Positions 1 to 9,902 of a DNA stretch of 64,000 nt are shown one piece after another (positions within the stretch are counted from its first letter, which is position 1; each line of letters begins with the position of its first letter). The stretch is from Anaeramoeba ignava (lineage: Eukaryota > Metamonada > Anaeramoebidae). A program made the translations under genes and the position numbers. Below the pieces are notes generated by a model. The model was not told where the DNA came from and did not search any database. It saw only the letters and a list, made by a program, of their open reading frames with translations. The stretch lies in NCBI GenBank assembly GCA_028826165.1, contig JAPDFW010000138.1:21001-85000 (forward strand), written 5' to 3'.

Positions 1-1837
1 ATCAATTCTGAATCATTCCAAAAAGAAAAATGTTAATAGAGTGGGAGTAATTGATCTAAATTTTAAATTAGGATTTCCACAATCAATAGAGAAGCACGAA
101 GTAGAAAATTCAATACCAATTTTGATTAGACAACAAACACAAGAAATTCTCCAAAAAATTGAAAAAAATGGTTTTATTAAATCATATATTTTCACAGGAC
201 CACCAGGGGTTGGGAAATCATATATGCTTTATCATATTGCTGATTATTGCTCTAAATTGTCTAATTGGGTTGTTATCTATTTACCCAATATTGATGAATG
301 GATAAATCAAGAAAGTTATGTTATATCAAGAAAAATTGTTATCAATTTAATTCAAAATTATCAATCGATTCTCAGTAAATGTTTTGCATTTGAATATGAT
401 ACAAAATTATGGGATGAAAAAAATCCCACTGAAGAATCCAAAACAAAAATGATTTCTGAATGTACAAGATTGCTGAACTATCTTATGATGGGGAATCTCT
501 TTGATATTCGAGTTTTAGTTGCAATTGATGAATGGAATTTTTTGTTTCGTCAAGAAAGAAAATATCAAGAACATATTTTAGATATTTTCAAAATCATTCC
601 GACTATTAATCAAGGATTTTTCCTAGCTGCAGTAAGTTCAAGTTTTCATTATCCGATAGACCCAAATAATTCCAATAAACGATTTCTCGAGTGCAGAATA
701 CCTATACAAATTTTTAATGAGGCTGAATTTCAATCAATTATTAATTGGTTAAAACAAAATGACTATTTACCACAATCCATGAAAGATGAAGAAATTGAGA
801 AATTCACAGCCAGAATTCCAAAATTAATTGGTTTTCTTTTTCAATCATATTACAATTACCGTTTATCTCAAAAACAAAATTGGCTAAGTCATGCACATTA
901 TCTTGCTGAAGAATCTTATGAATCAATGATTTCACATGTTCTTGATAAAAAGAAAATTGATTATGATCAAGTCAATTTTATTAAAAATATTTATTTAAAT
1001 TCACCTATTAAATATTTAGAAGATGAATGGAAGTTTTTAGGATTATTTAAGAAGAATAACCAAACTAATGAATTTAATCCAATTTGTGAATCAGTTAGAA
1101 AAGCTTTTATGTCTGTATTCCATCATAAACCCAATTCATATCTCTCCATATTAGCATCTAATGAACAATCAAGATGGATATCAGTAGAATTATATGTCTT
1201 CGAATCTTTCATTTCTAAAATCCAAAAATCAATTACAATCCCGAATATCAATCTAAGAGGAGAAAAAGGGAAGAATCAACAAGAATTCACAATTTTTTTA
1301 ACTCAGCAAATCCTTCAACAACCTTCAGAAACCCTTGATAAACTTGAACCAGGAACATTTCTAAAATGTTACCGAGATCATCCTGCTATTGATTGTATTG
1401 CTTATTCAACAACAAAAGAATTATTTTATATTCAAATTTCAGAAAAGTCATATTCACAACATATCCCCAAAATAGATTCACTTTTTGAAACAACATTCAA
1501 TAGAACCGAAGAAACTATTTTACAATATTATTCAAGAATTTGTGGAATGGAATCGGAATATCAACAATGTGAATTCACAAAAACAAAAAAAGAAAGAACA
1601 ATCAAATTACCAGCAAATCAATATTATATTTATATTACAACAAGCTCACATTATTACAAAAAAGCCAAATCTCAATATTCAGATGACCCAGTTATTTTAA
1701 TCAATTATGAAAATATTTCTCAACTTAATCCCGATCTTTGGGTATCAATAAGCAAATTTTTTGAAAATGAAGTGGAAAAACATTCTAATCAAGAAATACA
1801 TAATTCAAATTCAAATTCAAATTATATTTTTAAATGA
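1..1837 (+). CDS. CRN/RHS-like P-loop NTPase with C-terminal nuclease-like domain (5' partial)
   Basis: The frame is open from the left edge (position 2) to a TAA at 1837, so the true start lies outside the window. The first possible internal start near 41 is GTG and is not credible for a eukaryote. Counting from position 41, a Walker A motif GPPGVGKS lies at residues 53-60 and a Walker B-like VLVAIDEW near 158-165. A STAND/DAP3-like ATPase fold follows, and then a C-terminal region with IDCIAY and LFYIQIS...H. That last pattern resembles the degenerate restriction-endonuclease-like domain of Crinkler/retrotransposon-hot-spot (CRN/RHS) proteins. The ATPase part also resembles mitochondrial DAP3/mS29, but the extra C-terminal domain argues against that. 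No introns in the visible part. Family assignment is inference from motif order. Confidence 0.55.
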   Translation, partial: SILNHSKKKNVNRVGVIDLNFKLGFPQSIEKHEVENSIPILIRQQTQEILQKIEKNGFIKSYIFTGPPGVGKSYMLYHIADYCSKLSNWVVIYLPNIDEWINQESYVISRKIVINLIQNYQSILSKCFAFEYDTKLWDEKNPTEESKTKMISECTRLLNYLMMGNLFDIRVLVAIDEWNFLFRQERKYQEHILDIFKIIPTINQGFFLAAVSSSFHYPIDPNNSNKRFLECRIPIQIFNEAEFQSIINWLKQNDYLPQSMKDEEIEKFTARIPKLIGFLFQSYYNYRLSQKQNWLSHAHYLAEESYESMISHVLDKKKIDYDQVNFIKNIYLNSPIKYLEDEWKFLGLFKKNNQTNEFNPICESVRKAFMSVFHHKPNSYLSILASNEQSRWISVELYVFESFISKIQKSITIPNINLRGEKGKNQQEFTIFLTQQILQQPSETLDKLEPGTFLKCYRDHPAIDCIAYSTTKELFYIQISEKSYSQHIPKIDSLFETTFNRTEETILQYYSRICGMESEYQQCEFTKTKKERTIKLPANQYYIYITTSSHYYKKAKSQYSDDPVILINYENISQLNPDLWVSISKFFENEVEKHSNQEIHNSNSNSNYIFK

Positions 1838-1952
1838 AATTATATTTTTAAATGAAATTATTAATAAAATTATATTTTTAAATTTCTTTATAATTTCTTG
1901 TTTAATTAGAATTTTATTTTGAGAAATTTAAAACGAAATTTTTCTAAACTGT

Positions 1953-2010
1953 CGAAAAGAAAAGAAAAGAAAAGAAAAGAAAAGAAAAGAAAAGAAAAGA
2001 AAAGAATTAA
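1953..2010. repeat. AAAAG microsatellite between convergent genes
   Basis: About ten copies of AAAAG followed by poly-A separate the stop of the NTPase gene from the stop of eIF6. It lies in the shared 3' region; nothing else is seen between the two genes. Confidence 0.9.
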
Positions 2011-2027
2011 AAAAAAAAAAGGGGAAT

Positions 2028-2768
2028 TTAGACCATTTGGTCGACAATAGAGTCTCTAAGATTATCGACAAGTTTTGAGGGATGTTTTGAATCATCCAAT
2101 TTAAAAATATTTTCGATGGTAGAAATTTCCGTACTTGTAGTATCCAAGCCACAGAAGGCGATCCAATCATTGACGACCAAACCTGCGGATATAACATCAC
2201 TACCCTTATTAACGGTACCAGAAACGAGAGGGACTTGGAGGAGGGAAGATAGCTCGTCTTGCTCCTCGATATGAGTTTTTGGATGAACCATTCCGCCCTG
2301 GTTAGTGAAAACACAATAAGTGCCTACCAGAGCCTCACCGGAGATAGTTTGCCTAAAGACCTCTACTTGGAGGGTATCAGCGATGATCTCCTCAGTTTCT
2401 TTATCCAGCTCGGGGTGTATTAGCGCGACGTAATCGTTGCAAGAAATGCAGTTTCCAAAAGCCGTTAATCTTTCTTCTATTCTTTTGACAGCTATAGAAT
2501 CTGGTAAGGAATTTCGGATTAGTTGTAATTCTTGATCTGTTGTTGTGCTTGGAAGCAATAATCCGTTCTTGTTCCCCGTGCTCATCCGTCCGATGATCTT
2601 CGTTCCTGCGATTGTTGCGTGGATTACTGGTATGTGATCTGATAATTCTGACTCAAATACTGAATAGAAATTTTCTGTTCCTCCTAATCCAACTAGACAA
2701 TATGAATTTGTTAATCGTGCAAATACTCCAATGTCGGAGCTGTGCTGAAATTGTGCTCGAAATGCCAT
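2028..2768 (-). CDS. EIF6: Eukaryotic translation initiation factor 6
   Basis: A single-exon 246-aa protein, the usual eIF6 length (about 245 aa). It starts [20 protein letters not shown] and contains the family hallmarks [67 protein letters not shown] and GGMVHPKT. eIF6 binds the 60S subunit, acts in nucleolar 60S maturation and blocks premature 40S joining. Base composition is clearly more GC-rich than its surroundings, as expected for a highly expressed gene with biased codons. Stop TAA. It is divergent from the coiled-coil gene at 3517 and convergent with the NTPase gene. Confidence 0.97.
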   Translation of the reverse strand: MAFRAQFQHSSDIGVFARLTNSYCLVGLGGTENFYSVFESELSDHIPVIHATIAGTKIIGRMSTGNKNGLLLPSTTTDQELQLIRNSLPDSIAVKRIEERLTAFGNCISCNDYVALIHPELDKETEEIIADTLQVEVFRQTISGEALVGTYCVFTNQGGMVHPKTHIEEQDELSSLLQVPLVSGTVNKGSDVISAGLVVNDWIAFCGLDTTSTEISTIENIFKLDDSKHPSKLVDNLRDSIVDQMV

Positions 2769-2803
2769 TCCGTTGTTGTTTTTCTTTGGTAATTGGAGAA
2801 AAT

Positions 2804-3380
2804 TTGAAAAATGAAAAAATGAAAAAATGAAAAAATGAAAAAATGAAAAAATGAAAAAATGAAAAATTAAAATTAAAAAATTAAAATTAAAATCAAAATT
2901 GAAATTAAAATCAAAATTAAAATTAAAATTAAAATTAAAATCAAACTAAAAATTAAAATCAAAATTAAAATCAAAAATTTAAATTAAAATCAGAATTAAA
3001 ATCAAAATTAAAATTAAAATTAAAATCAAAATTAAAATCAAAATTAAAATTAAAATTAAAATTAAAATTGAAATTAAAATTAAAATTTAAATTAAAATCA
3101 AAATTAAAATCAAAATTAAAATCAAAATTAAAATTAAAATCAAAATTAAAAATCAATTTCAAAATTAAAATTAAAATCAAAATTAAAATTAAAATAAAAA
3201 TCAAAATTAAAATTAAAATAAAAATCAAAATTAAAATCAAAATTAAAATCAAAATTAAAATTAAAATTAAAATCAAAATTAAAATCAAAACTAAAATCAA
3301 AATCAAAATTAAAATTAAAATTAAAATTAAAATTAAAATTAAAATTATAATTAAAATCAAAATCAAAATCAAAATATAAA
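2804..3380. repeat. Octamer then hexamer-word array in a divergent promoter region
   Basis: The 748-bp space between the eIF6 start and the next gene holds (GAAAAAAT)n from about 2804 to 2867. An array made almost only of the hexamers AAAATT and AAAATC in irregular order then runs to about 3380. About 130 bp of T-rich sequence precedes the start at 3517. Long frames through the array on both strands (Lys-Ile, Asn-Phe and Ile-Leu dipeptides) are by-products of the repeat. Confidence 0.9.
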
Positions 3381-3516
3381 TCAATTCCAAAAAATGTTCC
3401 TCTTTTAATTGATTACTTTTATTTTTAAATGTTTTTTTAAAAAAAAATCCTTTTTCATTTTTTTTCATTTTTTTCCTTTTTTTTTTTTTCAATTTTAATT
3501 GTTTGTTTGTTTGAAA

Positions 3517-4622
3517 ATGTCAGATAAAAAAAATTTACATTTACATTCCAATTCAAATTCCAATTCCAAAAGTAGATCATCTAAAAAAACCAAAAATAAA
3601 AATGAAACTAAAAGTAAATCAAAAACTGAAAGTAAATCAGATATTGAAAGTAAATCAGATAAAGAAAAAGAAGAAGAAACTGATCAAGATATTAAAAATG
3701 AAACTAAATCTGAAAATGAAATAGAAAATGAAATAGAAAATGAAATAGAAAATGAAAATGGAAATCAATTTGAAAATCCATTTTTAAATGAAATAGAAAA
3801 TAAAAATAGAATTTTTAATAAAGAAGAAGTTGAACAAATTGCTTTAAAAGAAAAAGCAATTATTAGAAAAGAATATCAACACAAAATAAAATTAATTCAA
3901 GAAGCAAATTTATTAGAAAAAAAGCAAAAAAATAAAAAAATTTATGAGCTTGAAGGTAAGTCTTTTATTTCCCATTAAAATCAGAATTAAATTCAAAATT
4001 TAAATTTAAAATCAAAACCAAAATCAAAATCTAAATTAAAATTAAAATTAAAATCAAAATCAAAAATTAAAAATAAAATCAAAATCAAAATCAAAATTAA
4101 AATTAAAATCAAAATCAAATTTAAAATTAAAATTAAAATTAAAATCAAAATCAAAATTAAAATCAAAATTAAAATCAAATTTAAAATTTAAAATCAATTT
4201 CTCCCTTTTTTTTAGAAGCAATTTCAAGAAAAATTAATGATTTACAAAAAATTCAAAAATCCAAAAAAGAAATTTTTGATGAAAATCGACAATTAATTCA
4301 ATTAAATAGTCATTTAAAAAAACAATCAACAAAATTAGATGAAGATCTTAAAGATTTACATGGAAAAAATTCATCACTTTATGATAAAATGAATGAAAAA
4401 GAAAATCCGACTGTTTTATCACTTAGAACAAATAGTATGAATTATTTCCATTAAATTTAATTTCAATTGATTTAATTTTAATTATTTTTAATTTAATTTT
4501 TAAAAGGTATAGATAAAGCACAAAGAATGTTAAAAGTTAAATCTCTTCAACCAAATAATTCTCAAAAACTTCAACATCTTAAATTAAGTGATGATTCTTC
4601 AGAAAAATCTGATGAAAAATGA
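3517..4622 (+). CDS. Hypothetical charged coiled-coil protein, 3 exons
   Basis: Exons 3517-3955, 4216-4434 and 4507-4622 join in frame through GT-AG introns and end in TGA, giving about 257 aa. ATG 3517 was chosen over an upstream in-frame ATG at 3499 because it follows the T-rich leader more naturally; either is possible. The first ~100 residues are Ser/Lys/Glu/Asn low complexity. The rest, from EEAISRKINDLQKIQKSKKE to the C terminus, is a heptad-like coiled coil followed by a short Ser/Asp tail. Intron 1 (3956-4215) is filled with AAAATT/AAAATC words. I do not recognise the family. Confidence 0.75.
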
Positions 4623-4769
4623 ATTATTCTAAAAACATAAATTCATTCCATTTTTTTTATTCCAGTTTATTATTTTTTTTATTTAAATTTTCCAAATAAA
4701 AAAGAATGAAAATAATAAATAAAAATTACAACTAAAACTCAAAAGAAAGCTCATAAGAAAAATGGAATA

Positions 4770-6260
4770 AATTTATAAATAAATTATTAATTAAATTAAT
4801 TAATAATTTATTTATAAATAATTATTAATTAAATTAATTAAATAAAATGAAATAAATTTATAAATAAATTATTAATTAAATTAATTAAATAAATTGAAAT
4901 AAATTTATAAATAAATTATTAATTAAATTGATTAAATAAAATGAAATAAATTTATAAATAAATTATTAATTAAATTAATTAAATAAAAATGGAATAAATT
5001 TATAAATAAATTATTAATTAAATTGATTAAATAAAAATGAAATAAATTTATAAATAAATTATTAATTAAATTAATTAAATAAAATGGAATAAAATTTATA
5101 AATAAATTATTAATTAAATTAATTAAATAAATTGAAATAAATTTATAAATAAATTATTAATTAAATTAATTAAATAAAGTGGAATAAATTTATAAATAAA
5201 TTATTAATTAAATTAATGAAATAAAATGGAATAAATTTATAAATAAATTATTAATTAAATTAATTAAATAAAATGGAATAAATTTATAAATAAATTATTA
5301 ATTAAGTTAATTAAATAAAATGGAATAAATTTATAAATAAATTATTGATTAAATTAATTAAATAAAATGAAATAAATTTATAAATAAAATTATTAATTTA
5401 ATTAATTAAATAAATTGAAATAAATTTATAAATAAATTATTAATTAAATTGATTAAATAAAATGGAATAAATTTATAAATAAATTATTAATTAAATTAAT
5501 TAAATAAAATTGAAATAAATTTATAAATAAATAAATTAATTAAATTAATTAAATTGAATAAATTTAAAATAGATTAAATTAAATTAATTAAATATTATTA
5601 ATTAAATTAATTAAATAAAATTGGAATAAATTTATAAATAAATTATTAATTAAATTGATGAAATAAAATGGAATAAATTTATAAATAAATTATTAATTTT
5701 GTTTAATTAAATAAAATGGAATAAATTTATAAATAAATTATTAATTTAATTAATTAAATAAAATGAAATAAATTTATAAATAAAATAAATAAATTAATTA
5801 AATAAATGGAATAAATTTTAAATAAAATTAATTAAATTAATTAAATAAAATGGAATAAATTTATAAATTAAATTATTAATTAAATTAATTAAATAAAATG
5901 GAATAAATTTATAAATAAATTATTAATTAAATTAATGAAATAAAAATGAAATAAATTTATAAATAGATTATTAATTAAATTGATTAAATAAAATGAAATA
6001 AATTTATAAATAGATTATTAATTAAATTAATTAAATAAAAGTGGAATAAATTTATAAATAAATTATTAATTAAATTAATTAAATAAAATGAAATAAATTT
6101 ATAAATAAATTATTAATTAAATTGATTAAATAAATTGAAATAAATTTATAAATAGATTATTAATTAAATTGATTAAATAAAATGGAATAAATTTATAAAT
6201 AGATTATTAATTTGTTTAATTAAATAAATTGGAATAAGATTATTAATTTAATTAATGAAA
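4770..6260. repeat. 47-bp AT minisatellite, about 30 copies
   Basis: Between the coiled-coil gene and MBF1, a unit of about 47 bp repeats in tandem. It is built from ATAAATTTATAAATAAATTA followed by TTAATTAAATTAATTAAATA and a variable AAATGGA joint. Spacing is 47 bp between GGA marks, for example 5228 and 5275. Copies differ by small indels and substitutions; those near 5520-5600 and 5780-5850 are truncated. The unit contains TTAATTAA palindromes. No coding capacity was seen. Positions 4623-4769 are AT-rich single-copy sequence. Confidence 0.92.
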
Positions 6261-6268
6261 TGACGTCA
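6261..6268. promoter_or_regulatory. CRE-type palindrome TGACGTCA upstream of MBF1
   Basis: A perfect TGACGTCA octamer lies 82 bp before the MBF1 ATG, just after the minisatellite ends. It is a consensus ATF/CREB bZIP site. GC-containing octamers are rare in this sequence, and a second copy sits at 9799-9806 before another start codon. Function is inferred. Confidence 0.55.
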
Positions 6269-6342
6269 TAAGAACTTTTTAAATAAAAAAATTTTTTTTT
6301 CATTTTTTTTTCATTTTTTTCATTTTTTTCAAATTTTAAATT

Positions 6343-6909
6343 ATGGATTATCAAGATTGGAACCCAGTTTTTATTGGAAATAAAAAACCAGAAAAAAAAC
6401 CAGAACCAACAAAAAAAGAAAAAGAAAAAACTAAAGAAAAAGAATTAAAAAGAGCAATTAAAAGTGGAAATGTTATTATTGAAAAAAAACGTAATTAAAA
6501 AAAAATTCGAAATGAAAAAAAATTTTTTTTATAATTTTCCATCATTTTTAATTTTATTAAGGTGATGCTGGTAAAAATGCAGCTAAAAAACAAGATGTGA
6601 ATATGAAAAATGTTGAAGAAGCTGAAACATTTGAAAGTAAATTAAATTAAAAAAAATTTAATTAAAATTTAATTAAAATTAAAAAATATAAATTATAAAT
6701 AAAAAGCAAAAAATGTTGGATTGAAATTGGGAAAAAAAATTCAACAAGCAAGAGCTACTAAAAAATGGACACAAAAGGAATTAGGAATGAGAATTTCTGA
6801 AAAACAATCTGTTGTAAATGAATATGAAACAGGAAAAGCAGTTAAAAATAATCAAATTTTAGCAAAAATGGAAAAAGCTCTTGGTGTTAAACTTCGAGGA
6901 AAAATTTAA
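6343..6909 (+). CDS. MBF1: Multiprotein bridging factor 1
   Basis: Exons 6343-6490, 6562-6636 and 6707-6909 join in frame to a 141-aa protein; MBF1/EDF1 is usually about 148 aa. It starts MDYQDWNPVFIGNK like the family (W-x-x-V-x-I/L). The C-terminal Cro/C1-type helix-turn-helix reads IQQARATKKWTQKELGMRI, then VVNEYETGKAVKNNQILAKM and ALGVKLRGKI. MBF1 bridges bZIP activators and TBP and also acts on collided ribosomes. The last exon alone (6707-6909) carries the HTH. A CRE-like site lies 82 bp upstream. Confidence 0.95.
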
Positions 6910-7136
6910 ATGAATTTTTAATAAATTGAAATTCAATGTTTATTTTCCAAAAACAAATTTCAAATTCTTTCAAAAAAAATTTAAAAAAAAATTTCAAAAC
7001 AAAAAATTTAAAGAAATTTTCCAAAAACAAATTTCAATTTCTTTCCAAAAAAAGAAAAAAATAAACTTCAACAAAAAATTTTTTTTTATTTAATTTTTAT
7101 TTCAAAATTCATTCCAAATTTGTTTCTTATTCAAAA

Positions 7137-8187
7137 TTAATTTGTAGTTCTTTTACTTGAAGAAAAACTTGAAAATCTTTTACGATTTTTTTTGGGTTTT
7201 TGATTTTGATTTTGATTTTGATTTTGATTTTGATTTTTTTTACGAGAAGGAGATTCTTGAGAAAAATCAAAAAAATCAAAAAAATCGAAGAAATCATCTT
7301 CAATTTGAAAAAAATCAGGAAGAACATCAGTCCATTTTAAGAAATTAACTTTTGATTGAATTCCATCTTCAAGATCGAAATTTAACATTTTTCTTTGTCT
7401 TGATTGTCTTGATTGTCTTGTTGAATGAAATCTTTTTGGGTTATTAGAAGATTGAGATGTTGTTTTTGGTTTTTTTTCTGAATTTTGATTTGTATTTGGA
7501 ATTGGTTCACTTATATTTTTTTTTCTTTTTTGATTTTTTCTTTTTTGATTTTCATTTTCATTTTCATTTTCATTTTCATTTTCATTTTCATTTTCATTTT
7601 CATTTTCATTTTCATTTTCATTTTCATTTTCATTTTCATTTTCATTTTCATTTAAATTTTCATTTTCATTTTCTATTTCATTTTCAGATTCATTTTCAGA
7701 TTCATTTTCATTTTCATTTTCAGATTCAGATTTAGATTTAGTTTCAGTTTCATTTTCATTTTCATTTTTATCTTCTTTTAAATCTTCATTTAAATCTTCT
7801 TTTAAATTTTCTTTTAAATTTTCTTTTAAATCTTCTGCTTTAACTTCTTCAAACTGTATTTTCTTTTTATTATTGAAACTTCTCTTTCTTTGAAGCTAAA
7901 AAATTATAAATAAAAATGTAATAATATAAATAAAAATTATAAATAAAAATTATAAATAAAAATTATAAATAAAAATTATAAATAAAAATTATAAATAAAA
8001 ATTATAAATAAAAATTTTAAATAAAAAATTTTTTTTTTATTTTAAATTTATTGCTTTTGTTTTTTACATAACGATAAGAAGGACTAAAAAAAGAATCAAG
8101 AGAAAATTTTGAAAAAGGATTTTGACTATTTCTTCTTGGAAAAAAATTATCAAAATCAACTTGAAAAAAAGCTCTATTCCAATTCAT
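7137..8187 (-). CDS. Hypothetical acidic Glu/Asn-rich protein, 2 exons
   Basis: Exon 1 (8187-8068) starts MNWNRAFFQVDFDNFFPRRN. A GT-AG intron (8067-7896, containing an ATAAAAATTATAA array) follows, and exon 2 (7895-7137) ends in TAA; total about 292 aa. Exon 2 has a long Glu-Asn dipeptide tract encoded by GAAAAT hexamers (about 7555-7735). A basic segment follows, then an aromatic/acidic patch WTDVLPDFFQIEDDFFDFF, a Gln-Asn run and a Lys/Ser-rich end. The basic patches could be nuclear-localising. Family not recognised. It is divergent from the cyclophilin gene, the two starts being only about 100 bp apart. Confidence 0.65.
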
Positions 8188-8286
8188 TTTTAAAGAGAAA
8201 AAAAAAATTTTTTTATAAAAAAAAGAAAAAAATGAAAAAAAATTTTTTAATAATTTTTAATTTTCATTTTTTCTTTCTCATTTTAA

Positions 8287-9372
8287 ATGACACTTCCAAG
8301 ATGTTTTTTTGATATTTCAGAAAACGGAAAACCATTAGGAAGAATAATAATCAAATTATACGCAAAAACTGTTCCAAAAACCGTTGAAAATTTTCGATCT
8401 TTATGTACAGGGGAAAAGGGAATAGGAAAGACAACAAAACGTCCATTATGGTTTAAGGGGAGCCGATTCCACCGCGTGATTAAGAACTTTATGATTCAGG
8501 GAGGAGACTTTTCGCGCGGAGATGGAACCGGTGGTGAATCTATTTATGGAAGAACATTTGAGGACGAAAATTTTCAAATTAAACATTCAAAAGAAGGATT
8601 ATTAAGTATGGCTAATTCGGGCAAGAATACCAATGGAAGTCAGTTCTTTATCACTTTGAATCCGACTTCTTGGCTTGATGGCGTTCATGTTGTCTTCGGC
8701 AAAGTTGTTGAAGGTATTGATATTATTAGATTTATTGGGAATACTTCAACTGATGATAATGATAAACCGTTTTCTATTTTTGAAATTGTAAATTGTGGTG
8801 AATTGATTTTGCAAAGGGATAGTGATGAAGAGGATGATTTAAAAGAAGATGAAAAGGAAAAAAGGAATTTAAGTGAAAAATCAAGTGAAGAAAAATCAAG
8901 TGAAAAATCAAATGAAGAAAAATCAAGTGAAAAATCAAGTGAAAAATCAAGTGAAAAAAAAAGCAAAAAAAATAGAAGGAAAAAACATAAAAGAAAAAAG
9001 AAAAACAAAGATAAACACAAGCACAAACATCATAAACATAAAAAATCAAAAAGAAAAAAAAAACATCAAAAAAAATCAAAATCAAAAAATCAAAATCAAA
9101 TTGAAATTGAAAATCAAATCCAAAAAGAAAATCAAGAAGAAAAAGAAAAAATAAGAATTGAAGAAATGAAGAAACAAGATGAAGAATTAAAGAGAAAAAG
9201 AATTGAAAGAGAAAAAAGAATGGAATTAATAAGAAAAATGGAAAAAGAAAAAGGAGAAGAAAAAAATGAAAGAAATTCCAATTCACGTTCCTTATCACCA
9301 ATATATGAAGAACGAAGAGGGAAAGAAAAAGAAGGGGATCACAAATCACATCACGATTCAAGGAGATCACAC

Positions 9373-9404
<32 letters not shown>

Positions 9405-9690
9405 CAATTATCATAATTATCATAATTATCATCATAGTAGGTATTCTGACAGCTATCAAAATCCAAAATATTCTGACAGCTATCAAAACCCAAAATATTC
9501 TGACAGCTATCAAAATCCAAAATATTCTGACAGCTATCAAAATGATAAAAGAAATTCTTATATTCCTGATAATTCTTCAAATAACTCTCAAAATCCCCAA
9601 GATTTATTGAAATATCGTAATCGTATTTATCGTGGAAGTGGAAATATGAAATATAAAACTCCTCCAAGATTTAAAGAAGATAGTGATTAA
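8287..9690 (+). CDS. Cyclophilin peptidyl-prolyl isomerase with SR/Lys/His-rich tail (PPIG-like)
   Basis: An intronless 467-aa protein. Residues 1-175 are a complete cyclophilin domain: [45 protein letters not shown] with the catalytic Arg, Phe and Gln, then [24 protein letters not shown] and the final INCGEL-type strand. Trp and His of the cyclosporin site are present. The tail holds EKSS repeats, Lys/His-rich blocks, an Arg/Glu coiled coil, a His/Asn tract and four YSDSYQNPK-like repeats. This layout matches nuclear splicing cyclophilins such as PPIG/SR-Cyp. The catalytic core is GC-richer than the tail. Confidence 0.93.
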
Positions 9691-9798
9691 ATTTTAATTT
9701 GTTATTTCTTTATTTCCAATTAAAATTAAAAAAAATTTCAATAAAAACAATTTCCTTTTTTTTTAATTATTTTTCTAATTGCGTTTTTTTTATTTAAA

Positions 9799-9806
9799 TG
9801 ACGTCA
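9799..9806. promoter_or_regulatory. CRE-type palindrome TGACGTCA upstream of the TMEM214-like gene
   Basis: Second perfect TGACGTCA in the window, 104 bp before ATG 9903, followed by T-rich sequence. Same spacing class as the site before MBF1. Function is inferred. Confidence 0.5.
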
Positions 9807-9902
9807 GTTACTTGTTTAAAAATTTAATTTATTTTTTTTTTTTCAATTTTTTTTTTTCATTTTTCTTTCTTTTTTTTTTTTTCTTTTTTCTTTTTTAAAA
9901 CT

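Noticed and set aside
1-1837. Mitochondrial ribosomal protein mS29/DAP3
   Set aside because: The ATPase half is compatible, but the long C-terminal nuclease-like extension is not part of DAP3.
2971-3492. Long frames of Ile-Leu, Asn-Phe or Lys-Ile dipeptides
   Set aside because: They arise from the AAAATT/AAAATC array on both strands, have no natural start context and no family resemblance.
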